NCBI GenBank assembly: GCA_024734555.1
Contig: JANPWX010000060.1
Location: 3,447,571-3,511,570, forward strand
Source: Trochalopteron elliotii
Taxonomy: Eukaryota; Chordata; Aves; Passeriformes; Leiothrichidae
Reading direction: 5' to 3'
Length of the DNA: 64,000 nucleotides
Every line of letters starts with the position of its first letter. The first letter of the stretch is position 1. The notes under the pieces are model-generated. The model was not told the DNA's origin and made no database searches. It saw only the letters and a program-made list of their open reading frames with translations. Both the position numbers and the translations under genes were made by a program. Below are positions 13,956 through 25,536 of the stretch, piece by piece.

Positions 13956-14006
13956 TCCAGGATTTTTATGATAGTGGAATATCATAAAAATCAAGGAATG
14001 TCCTGG
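13956..14006. repeat. two-part inverted repeat (potential cruciform)
   Basis: A perfect 13-base inverted repeat is present: GATTTTTATGATA at 13961-13973 and TATCATAAAAATC at 13980-13992, around the 6-base spacer GTGGAA. An outer pair, CCAGGA at 13956-13961 and TCCTGG at 14001-14006, extends it, with an 8-base insertion on the right side. It could be a decayed foldback element or a random cruciform-prone site. No target duplication is evident. Confidence 0.7.
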
Positions 14007-14267
14007 GGTCTCTTTCATGACACCCAAAGAGAATTAGGAAGAGAACATCTACTTTCTAGAGTGTTGCTGAATGTATTTCACGCAAATTAAGTTGCCAGTT
14101 TCTGTTCTTCTACAAAATCTCTCTGTTTTGGGAAACCAGACATTGTTTCTGAGTGCTTTCTGCCCTGAGCCTTCAAAGCATGAAGCAGCAGGAGTAGAAG
14201 GAAGTCCGCCTTTGATCATTAACAAAGATCAGCTCTGATGGATGCCTTGGGCTCACAGTTTTCTCAC

Positions 14268-14590
14268 CAGGCTTGCCCCAGTACTGCTTGACACATTATC
14301 TCTTGTTAAATCACTCCAATTTGCAGCAGGACATTCATCTTCCTGGCCATGCCTGACACCCCTGTGTGCACCAGGCCCTGGTGAACATTTGCACTGCACC
14401 AATGCCACAGAAACATGAGATTCCAGGGAGCTCAGGAACAACTTCAAAGTGGCCACACTGAAAACTTCTGCAGTCTCATTGTCTCTGAAGGCTTTCACTG
14501 CCACAGTGCTTCCAGCAGCCAGGTACATACTGGGATTGTCTGACAGGTCCTGGTGTATGGCTGGTTTGGAATAAGCTGGTATGATCCCAC
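14268..14590 (-). CDS. possible coding exon B of an unrecognised gene
   Basis: On the minus strand 323 bases are open from an acceptor-like site (CTGAAAG/GT at 14591/14590) to a donor-like site (CCTG/GTGAGA at 14268/14267). Read in phase 1, the exon gives 107 codons. They begin GGIIPAYSKPAIHQD after joining to the upstream segment, and include MYLAAGSTVAVKAF and a Cys-containing VQCKCSPGPG stretch. Beyond the donor the frame meets a stop within a few codons. The composition is protein-like, with no low complexity. The phase fits the segment at 14748-15026 across a 156-base GT...AG interval. I do not recognise the protein family. Chance remains a real alternative, because frames of about 100 codons are common here. 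A decayed gene or an exon of a lineage-specific gene is also possible. Confidence 0.2.
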
Positions 14591-14746
14591 CTTTCAGAAT
14601 AAAAGGTTACAAATACCATGTTTCTTTTAGTAGAAATAGCCATGAGCCTCTGCAAAGCTGTTCAAGTGAGAATGTTTCAGATAAAAACATCTACAGATCC
14701 AGAAAAATTTACTTTATTCGATATTTACATTATGTCAAACTGTTAC

Positions 14747-15026
14747 CTGTGGTCAGGTGAGGCTGACTGAAGTGGGATATGAGAGAAACATATCCTAAAA
14801 CAAACTGTAATTCTCTGTCAGAGTTAATATCCCATGTGAAGCAGGGGAAAATCTTTTCTGTACCCTCAAAGGATACAACAAATGGAAGCAATTCCACAGG
14901 AGGCTCCCCAGAACTGTATCTGTACTGAATCACACACTGCAGCAGCCACACCCTGCTCTTGTATGCAGCATCCGAGACTTTGTACAAACTGAACTCATTT
15001 AAAACAATTTTAAATCTTGTCTTTCC
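14747..15026 (-). CDS. possible coding exon A of an unrecognised gene
   Basis: The minus strand is open from 15026, just after an in-frame TAG at 15027-15029, to a donor-like site ACCACAG/GTAACA at 14747/14746. The reading includes SLYKVSDAAYKSRVWLLQC, then EPPVELLPFVVSFEG and ELQFVLGYVSLISHF. It ends in phase 1 and matches the phase of the segment at 14268-14590. No good acceptor lies directly at its upstream edge. However, the adjacent frame is open from 15222 and runs into this one at a GGGAAAG run near 15020-15026. One surplus base there would make a single 465-base exon starting at an acceptor-like TTCCCAG/T (15212/15211). No family is recognised. The alternatives are a pseudogene with a frameshift, an assembly indel, or chance. 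Confidence 0.2.
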
Positions 15027-15222
15027 CTATGTTTCTTGGTTCACTGAGATTTGAACATTTCATGTATTCATCCAGGTAACCTGTTCTGACAGAAATAGCA
15101 TTGCTATATTTTAACATTAGGGATTTGAAAGTGCAATTCCTCAAACAACAGTCATTCAACCTATTGTTTTCACACACATTCATTCTCCAGTAAACTCTTA
15201 ATGATGCATAACTGGGAAGCAT
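15027..15222 (-). CDS. possible upstream part of exon A, in a shifted frame
   Basis: This frame is open on the minus strand from 15222 and stops at a TAA at about 15010-15012, overlapping the start of the previous segment. It encodes a Cys-rich stretch (NVCENNRLNDCCLRNC) and a possible continuation ending in EPRNIG just before the GGGAAAG run. An acceptor-like sequence (ATGCTTCCCAG) ends at 15212. It supports exon A only if a one-base frameshift is accepted, so it is recorded as a fragment and not as a gene. Confidence 0.12.
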
Positions 15223-15325
15223 TTACCTTACTTTTACAAAGCTGAGAGCAGACCTAAGGTGCAGAGTGACCACTGTAAAAAAAGGCATCATGCAAAGGGC
15301 AGCTGAAGCAAGTTATTCAAATTGC

Positions 15326-15640
15326 CTACTGGTTCAAAATTTCCCCCTGAAAGCCATTGAAATCGATTTTTAAGAGAACAGTGAGACTTAAAATAACCTG
15401 ACAGAAAACAAACTCTGCTGGGAAACCATCCTCACTGGAAGTCTGAGGTTTTTTCACTCCAAAGTATCTCTCAGTCTCAAAGAGCACTGCAACCCACACA
15501 GCTGGGTTGTTCTTTCTAAGAACACTTAAGAAAACCCAGACAATTAACATTTGCCTGCCAGCCAAAAGGTCCTCCAAGGTGCTGTGTCTCTGAATGACTT
15601 TACCCAAAGTATGTGCAATATTGAAGGAATTCTAACTTAA
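15326..15640 (-). other. open minus-strand segment upstream of the candidate exons
   Basis: The minus strand is open for about 100 codons, from just after a TAG at about 15636 to a TAG at 15326-15328. A donor-like CAG/GTTATT occurs near 15397. The peptide includes NPAVWVAVLFETERYFGV. Its position and strand agree with the two candidate exons downstream. Its phase has not been linked to them convincingly. A strong acceptor-like tract (CCTTTTTTTACAG) lies between them near 15272-15284. Recorded as context, not as a gene. Confidence 0.12.
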
Positions 15641-18600
15641 ATGGTTTTCAAGGTAACACACAGAGGAAGTCACACCAACTCTGGGAAAATCATACTGCTT
15701 CTGGATTTGTTGACTTGGGTTTTAATTTTGTTAGAAGGCTAATGTAAGAAGGGTTAGAAGAAAATATAAGCCCCAAATCAGATAGCACTGGGGAGGAAAT
15801 TGCATCCAGGAAGTGGCAGAAATGATCAGCAGGCCAGAGGAATGAAGCTTTAGGAGTTGTATCTGCCTATATAAGACCTGGATTCAGTATTACATCCCAG
15901 TTTGATAAAACACCTCAGCACGGGCTTAAAGCTAAGTCTGAGCATAACTTCCACTGAAGACAAGATAGATTTGTTAAGATGTCAATCACTAGAGAAGCTA
16001 AAGGTTTTTAGTCCAAATATCCCAATTCTTACCTGCAGACAGCAGGACTCCTGAGAGAAAGAACAGTTTTCTGCAGCACACCTGACTGTTTGAGGAAAAC
16101 AGTTATTACGATTTTCAGACCCTGAAGTCAGGTATTTAAATCCCAAGCCAGGTACATAAATAATAAAGCTGCAAGACTTTCAGACATGCTGAGTTCCCAC
16201 TGATTTTAATGAGGGCAATACATGTTCAGATCCTCTTGAAAGCAAGACTGTTTAGATACCCAGGTATGAGTGAAGAATCTTGACTTTGAGATGAAAGCAG
16301 CTTTTATAAGAGCCAGTTGGAGTTTTTTATCGCTCCTTTTACACAGCTGATTAGTGAGTCTGGCTCTGAGTGATTATCAACCAGCATGTCCCACAGGAGG
16401 AGCTGCACTTTTGTTTGCAGTGGGATGTACCTGAGGTAAAGGCAGGCTGCCATCCGCTCCTTGATGGTGGAGTTAAATATGAACTATTTTAACTGAGTTG
16501 CTTCACTAACAGCCCCACTTACACTGGGATTTCCTAAAAAGATGACAAGGAAGCTACACTATCACTAAGAAGCTTCATAGCTTCAGACTCCTCAGACATG
16601 GCAGGAGCAAGACATTGTTTGTAATGCATCTTTCAGAACACATCTTACACAAACCAGCTTGGTTTAGATGTTTTCTCCATCACAGGAAAAAGAAGAGCTT
16701 GAAATCCAGGAATATTCAAGCTGTTACACACTTTAGCCAGCAAATTTCAGCTGGTCATTGCCAGCTGACCCTCCGCTTCTGTTTCTGAGGTAGAAGGTTG
16801 AGGCCATCCATGACCTGCATGAAACCCTGGTTTTGTCAGCCTGTTGAAGCTGGGCAGGTGTGAGACTCCTGCTAAAAAGCACTAATCCCCACATTGATCA
16901 CCTCCTTTGTCAATACATTCAGTGGTGAAGGCAAAACACTGTTCAGTGCTTTGGGAGAAATTCTGCTGCAGTGTCTGGGATAGAGCTGATGGGAGAAAGC
17001 TGCTGTTGGCACTCACACGATTAAAATAATGCATGTGGCACAATCCATCATCCATGGTAGACATTAAGCACTCTCTAATATCAATTACCAATTAAGAGCT
17101 GACAAACAAATTTTTCTGATTAGCAGACCAGTAAAATTACAGTCTGCTGGGAAGGAAGAATCTCACCTCCTTTCCTAGACTTACTCAGCAAGCCCATTCT
17201 CAAATAAACAGAAGGAAATTCAACCGTTTGAGAGAAGCCCCTGAAAAACTGGGGAAAATAATTCTCCATGTGATTTTCAGATATTTGCAGCTATTTTACT
17301 TTAATTTACAAGTTCATCACATTTCCCAGTGCCACATTGCATTTATTAGTGTAAACAACATGGTGGGTAAGATCCCAGCAAATCAACAGGGAAGAGAACA
17401 ATTCATATTGCTGGCAGAGTTTGTGTACCTGCTCATTACCTTCAGCAAATTGCTCATAAGGACACAGCTTTTTCCAGAAGCTGTTTATTTAAGTGCTTAA
17501 TGGATATTCTTGTCAGAATAGGCAAAGAAAAGTCACATCAAAACCTTTGACACATCATTTGATGCTATTTTATATTTTAAGAAATTTGGCACACATCACA
17601 TTACAGTGCAGTGCATTATTAAGTGTCATTCCAGGATATGAGATAATCGATCAGAAAGATCCTTTGGGACCAAATGAAGTTGAATAACTGACATTTCAGC
17701 ATGAACAGAAGTGGAGGGTCGACTGAAGAAGTTGCCATTTGAGGAAAAAACTGTTCAAAGAAGCTTAATTATTTCTATTTCCCCTTTTTCTCTTCATAAA
17801 TATTCCTAGTAGTGTTGCATTTAGGTCTGAAATCCAGGGCTCTTCCTCTGCTCAGTGCCTGGATTTCCCACTATCTGCACTGTGAGTCCTGGAAAGCCAT
17901 AAAACACAAAGAAATTCCCTGTAAAGAAGCTGATCGTGTTACTCAGACCATTTGGCCTTGTGCTTGCATTCATTATATGAAATGGAATGTTAGGAAATGC
18001 TGTGAAAGGCAGGAACAGAAGGGATTAGGGAATCTCTTTGGGTCGCTCATTCACTTCCCACCCCCTTCTCCTCTCTCTCTGTCCTGGGTCAGGCTCCTTT
18101 CCCAGATCAGTCTCTGTGCACTCAAACAAAATGCAGACTGATGGAGAATGTTGCAGTAACTGAAACCCCCTTTGGAGGACAAAAAAAAAAAGAAAAAAAA
18201 AGTGAAAATAAAGACAAATTGCTGTTTATCTGAAACAATACAAACCTATTCTGATGGGTATAAATAGTAGTTGGAAAAATTACTTTTGTGACCCAGTATA
18301 TCAAATCCAGCATTTCTGTTTGGCATAGGCCTTATTCCAGAAACAGTCCAGGCTGGGAGAAGGACATGTCTGTCACACACATAATGGCTCAGTGCCCTAC
18401 ACTGAAATAATTTATGAATGCCAAGAGGGCTAGATACTGAAACTAAGGTTCAGGAAAAGTCACATTACAATATATTTTATAACTTCTTTAATTATTTTAT
18501 TTCTTTAGCTATGAATGCCTCCTTTTGGTCATTTTTCATGTATTTCAAGCCTGCACATCTAATCCCTGGGCAAATTATCCAGATCAAAGAGGGAGCTCTT

Positions 18601-20505
18601 GCACAAGAGCAGCCAAAGAAGCACCTGTACCCTTGGGTAGAGACGTGTGGTACATTCTATGAAAACAAAAGACATACATACAAACACAAATGTCCAGTGA
18701 ATTTACCACGTTTAAAAAGGCAGAAATTCTCTGCAGCATTTCTCCAGAATGCCTTCAGTCTCACGTCTCAGAAGGCAGCTTGCTGGATGATAAAAAACAC
18801 ATTTTAATAGGTGCAATTTAATTCAGTACTATGTAAGCAATGACATGACCTCTGCTTCACAGACAGGAAAGGGATTTTTGAAACCAACTAACCTTAATTA
18901 CTTTCAATTTACTAAACACATAAGCTAGCAGTAGGATGTTTAAAACTGACAAACTTAACAGCTCTTGTTTAATTATCTTCAACTAAATAGCCAACTAAGG
19001 AGATATCTTCAGAAGCAGATAAATGAGTTAGGCTTATAAATCCCACGGTAGCATGGGATTGAGTAGGACACCAATTCCATTAGTAGTGTGTTCATTCCAT
19101 GCAGCAGCTGCTGAAAACTATAACCTCAGATGTTGCATTTACCTGGCTGACCACACAGAGGAGAGGTCAGACAGGATCTGGTGTAAATGAGCAGAAGGGC
19201 CAAGGACCAACCCAGTCAGAGAAGCAAATGCCCACTGCAGTGCAGGTAAAGCTTCTCTAGGGACACCTTGTCCTGGTAGGGGGCAGTGATAACTGCATGG
19301 CTTTGGTCACAGTGCCTTGGCCTTGCTGGACAGTTTCTAAAACTGGAATTTCCCCTGGGAAGCAAATAGCATCATTGAGTTTCCTAACAAAAGTACCCTG
19401 TGCCAATTAAGCATTACACATTGGTTTTCTCCTTTGGTCTTTCTCTTAACATCACCTCTGTGAGAAAAATGAAAGGGCTTTGATCCCATTGGGAAAGGGT
19501 AGAGAGCTGCAGCATGCAATGGGACCATTCAAGAGTTCTGGTTAGTATGTTCATGTCCGAAGGCACAATTATGTTAAGCTATGTATTTATTTATCAGGAA
19601 GTCTCTGTACTAATACAGTAACACAGGCCATCTTCCTAAAGACACACTTTGACCTTCTGAGTATTTCAAGCCACACACAGGAGTCCTCCCCTCATGCCAC
19701 ACCCAGTCTTACATCCATATTCCTACCTACTATTCAGCATCAGCCAGCATTTGGGCAGAAGAGAGAAAACAGAGGTAGTGTTCTTCAGAACTCCCACAAA
19801 AATCAGGTGCATGACAACTCCTGAGCAGCAAGTGGTGCAGTGCTTTGGGCAGGGAGCTGCATCTTGCTCACATGCACCTAAAGGAATTCACAGCTTCTAA
19901 TAAGATCCTGTTTTCCTGCTTCTCAATTTCATCCCAAGGACACACAGATCCCTTAAAGAGCCAGAGCAAAAGAGCAATTCAAGTCGAGCTCTTAAGCAGT
20001 GGTCACACCACGTAACCTGTCTGAAGATTTTCCTGTACAGTTCAAAGGGCATAAAGGAGACCTTGATTCTTTGAAGCGCAGCTCCCCATGGTGTTTCTTC
20101 CCATAAAGAGCAAAACATATGCCATAAAACTTTATGATCAAACTTACAGGAATCTGGCTAAGAGCCTTGGAGTGCAAGGAAACTAATTATCTCAAACCAC
20201 CCTCCCAGTCCCCCTGTTACTTCACATCCAAACAGCAGCAAACCCAACAGAAGCTAAAAAGCTTAATAAAAGTACAGCCAGACCACAAGACACCCATTTC
20301 TCTTTATGCAGGGCTTTTTTTCTAAAGCAAGACCCTAAAAGAGCAAGGAAACAGGTCTTAGTCAAACTGCATATCTTCCTAATGCATGAGAAATAACCAG
20401 TGATCTATAGGGGAAAAAGAACAGATTCCAGTTTTGCCCAGGTGTCAGTAACATGCTATTTTTATATCTACCTGTATGCACAGTTAGAGAAAGTGAGTAC
20501 TTCAG
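15641..20505. other. unannotated non-coding stretch
   Basis: About 4.9 kb of mostly AT-rich DNA. An A-rich tract lies at 18181-18201 and a CT-rich patch near 18066-18080. Minus-strand frames such as 16882-17091 are open but lack a good acceptor and donor pair. No repeat family is recognised. Confidence 0.45.
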
Positions 20506-20537
20506 TGCTATTATGCATTTCACTGCTATTATGCATT
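20506..20537. repeat. short tandem duplication, 18-base period
   Basis: TGCTATTATGCATT occurs at 20506-20519 and again at 20524-20537, spaced 18 bases apart. The flanking CA(G/C) bases are partly shared. It is a simple two-copy duplication in otherwise complex DNA. Confidence 0.85.
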
Positions 20538-21402
20538 ACATAGATTTAACTAGAAAAGAAAAAAAGTCAGTAGCAGCACAAGCAACCAGCCTAGCCAAGG
20601 GAAAACAGGATACCTGCTCATGGCTGTCAAGACATTTGCATGAGTATGTGCAAGACACTGTGGTCAGGAATTGCAAAAATAACTGATTTTAACAAGAGAT
20701 GTTATAGCAACACCACACTGTGAAGTGCTTTGCTGAGAAAGTTTGGAGCTGATGAAGGCAGGCACCAATCCAACAATCTGCCTGCCCAAATGCAGTATTA
20801 AGTCATGATAATGCTGACATTTCCACTGAGTGAGGAACACAAAGTTAAACAGATTGGCTGGATTCTCTCACCTGAGGTCATATGCCTCTGTACTGCCTGA
20901 AAACTGAAATCCTCACTGTAAGCACAGAGCAGGATATTCTGGCTGCCTGTGCAGAGACTATGGCCCAATAAGCAGAAGAGGAGGAAGTTTCAGGAACTGC
21001 AGCTAAGTTAGACACGGAATTTCAATACTTACTATTTTGGTGGGAGCAGGAAGATGAGAACAGTGATTAACAATCGTTCCCATTTTTTCCCCAATTATCT
21101 TTTCCCAAGCCACTTTCTGTCTTACTTTGCATTGTGTGGAAGAGCTGAAAAGGCCATTTTATGTAGCTTTAAATGCATTTTTACAAAATATGACACCTGC
21201 AAAAATTAGCTCCTGTATCACCCTATAACTTCACTTCTGTTCCAGCACTGTGCCATGAGTTTTCCCCTATATGAAGATCCCTCCCATGCCAGAAGGAGAC
21301 AGCTAATTGCATGTGTGCCCTGTAGGCTCCAAGAACTGTGCCAGAACTGGGTTTGTCACTTCTGCCCAAAGGATCCCAGCCCTAATGTACAGTCCCACCC
21401 TT

Positions 21403-21426
21403 CCACAGGATCCTCCACAGGATCCT
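21403..21426. repeat. two-copy 12-base tandem repeat
   Basis: CCACAGGATCCT occurs twice without a gap (21403-21414 and 21415-21426). Each copy contains a BamHI-type GGATCC palindrome. Confidence 0.85.
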
Positions 21427-22714
21427 GATCTCAGAGCACTTTTCTACACAACAAGATTAAACTCAAGAAGTTGCACTTGGACATGCTCTAGCACAGTCAA
21501 GCTTTGTCCAGGCTCCCAATCCTGGGAGACAGCTGTCCTAATCAGAGGAGGAAGGAAATGATGACTAAGGACAGCTGCTGAGAGACCCGTTGGAGAAACC
21601 ACATCCTTACCACCTTTCAGTTGCAGAAAGCTTTCTGTTTTCTCTGGAGAGTCACATCAAAAGAAGAGTCACCAGATCTGCTCAGGTAGTACAGGAAACC
21701 AAAATGCCTCTGTGCATAACCTGATGATCATGAATAAGATGTCACTAGATGCTGTGAAATTCCTCAGTAAGGAGACAAAGAGGTGGCAGGGACAACCCAC
21801 CATAATGTGCTTTGTTCTCTGCAGTGATGAGAGCTTTTGAGTCACTTTATAGAGGGACCAAACCCTGACCCCACTGCTCAGTTCAATAACCCAAGCTTGT
21901 CCATGAAAATCCACATTTTGCATTATATTCAGTTTTATAAATGACTGAAGTCACAGAAACCCCTGTGATGACTTTAATTAGCAAGGATTATTGACACAAA
22001 TGTTTGTGGGCTCAAGACCTGAGAGCACAAACATCCACATCCTCTCACACTCATTTCATTTTTTATATCATTTGTGGGCAATAAAGAGCAATTTGCAAAG
22101 TAATACACTTACTGCGCTGTGATTTAAATTTGCATAATAAAAGCATTTGCCTTTTAAAGCATATATTAATGCTTAGAAGAAAAAGTGAATGTTCTAATAT
22201 AATTCAAGATAGCTAGACACAGTTCCATTATTTTAATTTACATTTTATTGGGTTTTTGCTTTGGTAAAGAAACACATGTTATAACTAATCACAGTTCTAA
22301 TTACTGCCTGATTCTATCTTTTATTACTGCTAAAATTTCTATTAAGGGAATGAAAGAAACTAATAGGATCACTAAAAGATCAATAGGAAATATTGCTTAC
22401 ATAGAAGTTGCAATGTATAAACTTCAACTAAACAGACAGGATCAAAAGAATTCCTTGGAAACAGAGGATTATGAATTCATTCCACTTAGGAAAGGACACA
22501 AACTGGTTTAAAGGCTATCCACAAGAAGAATTCCTTTTAATTTCACTCCTCTGGGAGCAATAGACAAATAAAAACCACAACAAAATTATGATTAACTTTC
22601 CACCTCCACACTTCTAATATTCTTTATACAGAACCTGAGTATCTTTAAAGGATATCATTAGGATCTGGAATGCACCTGACAATTGTGAATATAAACACGG
22701 GGATGTGACTTGCT

Positions 22715-22732
22715 TATAATTGTACAATTATA
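22715..22732. repeat. perfect 18-base palindrome
   Basis: TATAATTGTACAATTATA reads the same on both strands, centred on GTAC at 22722-22725. No spacer is present. It could be a dimeric protein-binding site or chance in AT-rich DNA. Confidence 0.85.
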
Positions 22733-24737
22733 GTCTCATGACCCAGATTCTTATTCTTAAAATGATGCTTAGGTAGATCCCAATGACTATCCAGTCTATC
22801 TAAAGCCTCCCCTTCACTTAGTTTTGGCAGAAAAAGATCTTTTACTTCAAGTCACTACTCTGCCCAAAGTGGTTAACCCAGAATGAATGCCATACACAAA
22901 AATATTAACATGATCATATGACAATACCTCTTTTGATGGACCTTCTGACTTAAACTGCCAGAGCGAAAAGTATAAGGTGTCAGAGGTGAAATTAGAGCAG
23001 GATAACTTCTCTCTCTACTTGTTCATTAATAATTTTGATGCCTTTTAAAACCTCTAGTGTCCCAGAAAGAATAAGGAGAAAGATACAGGAAATGCATTTT
23101 AAAACACATTCATGAAGTTGCAGTACATGGTCCATGACAGCAAGAAAAACAAAGTGGAGATGCAGATGTCCAGACTTAAAACCACAAAACTTCTAGATCT
23201 GTTCAGACCATTAGTTTTACCCCAAAATATCTCTATTTCTCTTTTCTGGTTATGCAGTCAACTCAGTTATGTTCTCTTTCTTTAAACTCCTGAAAAACCA
23301 ATTATGTCCACAGAGAGTCAGGTCTAACAACATTTTCAAGGCAAAGCAGTGCCACATGAACAGTGTCTGCTTCCAACAGAAGTCAACTAAACCCGACAGA
23401 TGTCAGCACTGATGCTGCAGGTCTGTGTACAGCCAATTTACAGGGTCTTCCTAGGAGTCAGGGTATTGATAATCATCATACAGAAGAATGTGATCACACC
23501 AAAATAGATGGAGTCCTCCAGAGGTTATAATGCTTGATGTGGCTGCAGTGGCACCTGCATTTCTGAGCATTCCTATGAACTACAACACTGCAAGGAGAAG
23601 AAGAAACTCCAGGGCCCTCCAGGACCTTGGATTAAATGTGAAGGCAGCCTTGAAGTCCACGCCCCAGAGCCTCATTGGAAGTTTTTTATTTGAGCTTTCT
23701 CACAACCTGAACTTGAGTGTACATACGTTGAAAAAAGAAGCTGGCAAAACCCCAAAAACTACTCAATGCACATATTAGTGGACTCAGAATGTTCAAGTAC
23801 ATAAGGGTGAAATGGACTGAGATAGAACTCTCAGCAATGGAAACAGAAGCCCTTTTGCTTCTGCTACAAAGAATGTGACAATTCTCCTATTTTTAAAGAC
23901 AGGATTAAAGGGATGCTGCAAGCTAGTACACATATTTTATAAAAATGCAACTAAAGTGGGGTGACAGCCAACAGAAAACTTGTTTTCAAGCAGTTAAAAA
24001 ATTATGTAAGAGTGGACTTTCTCTAATAGATATTGAAAGTCTGTTAAAATTTTTCATTTCCTACTAGGAACTATGAAAACAAAGGTCCTCCTGATTGAAG
24101 AAGGATTAATTCTTAAAGTCAAACACATCCAGTGTTCTCAAATTATATGGCTTAGTAAACTAAAAGAATATTTTAGAAAAACAAGTCATATCTGTAAAGA
24201 ACCCATACATAACAGGCGACTTCTAAATCTTAACATCCCCAACAGCATACACAACAAACTCCATAAGACCACAGAAATGAAAATAACATTGTTCTAAGTA
24301 CAATCCTTGCTTGGAAACAAGGCACCACCAGGTGTGAGTGCAATTCACTGTCCCCAAACCATTTGTTACCCTTCTTTATGCTGTTTCTATACAGAATCTT
24401 CTCCTCTTGACACTGCCTCTTTTTTAAAAACCAAGCAAATTATTGGCTTCTGTTTGCAACTCTGAGACATCTGTTTTTTTCTTTTGTCACTGTATCTTTT
24501 TCTGTTCAGGAATCATTTGCCTGAAACCACAACAAGATCTGGTATCAATCAAACCAGCAGATTAATTTACTCCAATAATAATTACAAGGCATTATTTGGG
24601 AGTGGAGGAGAACAAGAGGGGGATGGACTCAGTATCATGCAGCATTTCAGGCAATACCCTACTCTTCTGGTACAGTGATCTTCACCTAATGATTCATCCT
24701 AGTCTAAACTTTATTTCTATAATCATTGGTTTTCTAG

Positions 24738-25283
24738 CAACAGAGAGTGCATGTATGTGTGAATGAATGCAGAATGATGACAAGGATTGCACTTCAGCCT
24801 CTTTCTGCTTCCTGGCATTTGCAGGACCACCTTGCCAGTCTCTTAATAGCTGTAAATAACACACCAAGGGCACTGTTTTACAAAACTTGTACCTCTTTTC
24901 TTGGTTTTGTTCCACATTCAGATTACCCAGGGATTTCCACTGATGTAGTGACTTCCATGCACTGGCAATCATTTTGCCCTTCCCTCTTTCCTCATCCCAC
25001 CATTAATTTCATACTGAAGTCCACAGATACAAATATGGCACCAAACACTGCCATGAAACTGAAATCAGTTACAGATGTCGCCCTGCAGAAGAAAACTTCA
25101 GGCTGTGCTTACAAGATTTCTGAGATTAAAACTGGACATGGCACATTCCACAAGTCATCTCCACTAATGTCAGTAACAACAGTTCTTACTTCTGAGGGAT
25201 GCTCATGCATAGGTAGGTATTTTTACGGGTTGTTTTGGGGGACTTCTAAGTTTATGGTAATTGCAGAGATGATGTTTTTCTAA
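24738..25283 (+). other. longest open frame; weak exon candidate
   Basis: The plus strand is open for about 181 codons, starting immediately after a TAG that is itself the end of an acceptor-like tract (GGTTTTCTAG at 24728-24737). Within it, ATAG/GTAGGT near 25212 resembles a donor in phase 1. Only a GTG, not an ATG, lies near the start. The peptide shows no domain, signal peptide or membrane segment I recognise. The opposite strand is also open for 92 codons over part of it, which argues for simply stop-poor sequence. Expected chance occurrences of a frame this long are about 0.1 per window, so it is noted but not called a gene. Confidence 0.12.
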
Positions 25284-25536
25284 GAGGATGGTTCAATATA
25301 GTGTATTATGTATTTTAACTACACAAATTCTGCATGGGGATCCTGGATGGTTTACATGGTTTCAATGATCCACACTGTAACAGCTTAAACAAAGACAATC
25401 ACATGGGCTTAATAAAGTCAATGGTAATAAAAAAGAAAAGCTTGACTTTAAGAGGAAAATATTTACACTGGAAGAAATAATTATATAGTACTTTTCATCC
25501 CCAGAAGTGCGCTTTAAGTGTCATCTGGTGGTTTGC
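25284..25536. other. unannotated non-coding stretch
   Basis: AT-rich DNA without recognised features, between the long open frame and the MIR element. Confidence 0.5.

Larger units (their letters stand above)
20538..24737. other. unannotated stretch with small sequence features
   Basis: A two-copy 12-base tandem repeat (CCACAGGATCCT) lies at 21403-21426 and an 18-base palindrome at 22715-22732. A homeodomain- and octamer-word patch lies near 22075-22180 (ATTTGCATAATAAAAGC, ATATTAATGC). No gene or interspersed repeat is recognised. Confidence 0.45.

Noticed and set aside
16882..17091. Minus-strand open frame of about 69 codons with Cys-containing peptide
   Set aside because: It begins after an in-frame TAA and has no good acceptor. 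Internal GTGAGT would cut it. It is not linked in phase to the exons at 14-15 kb.
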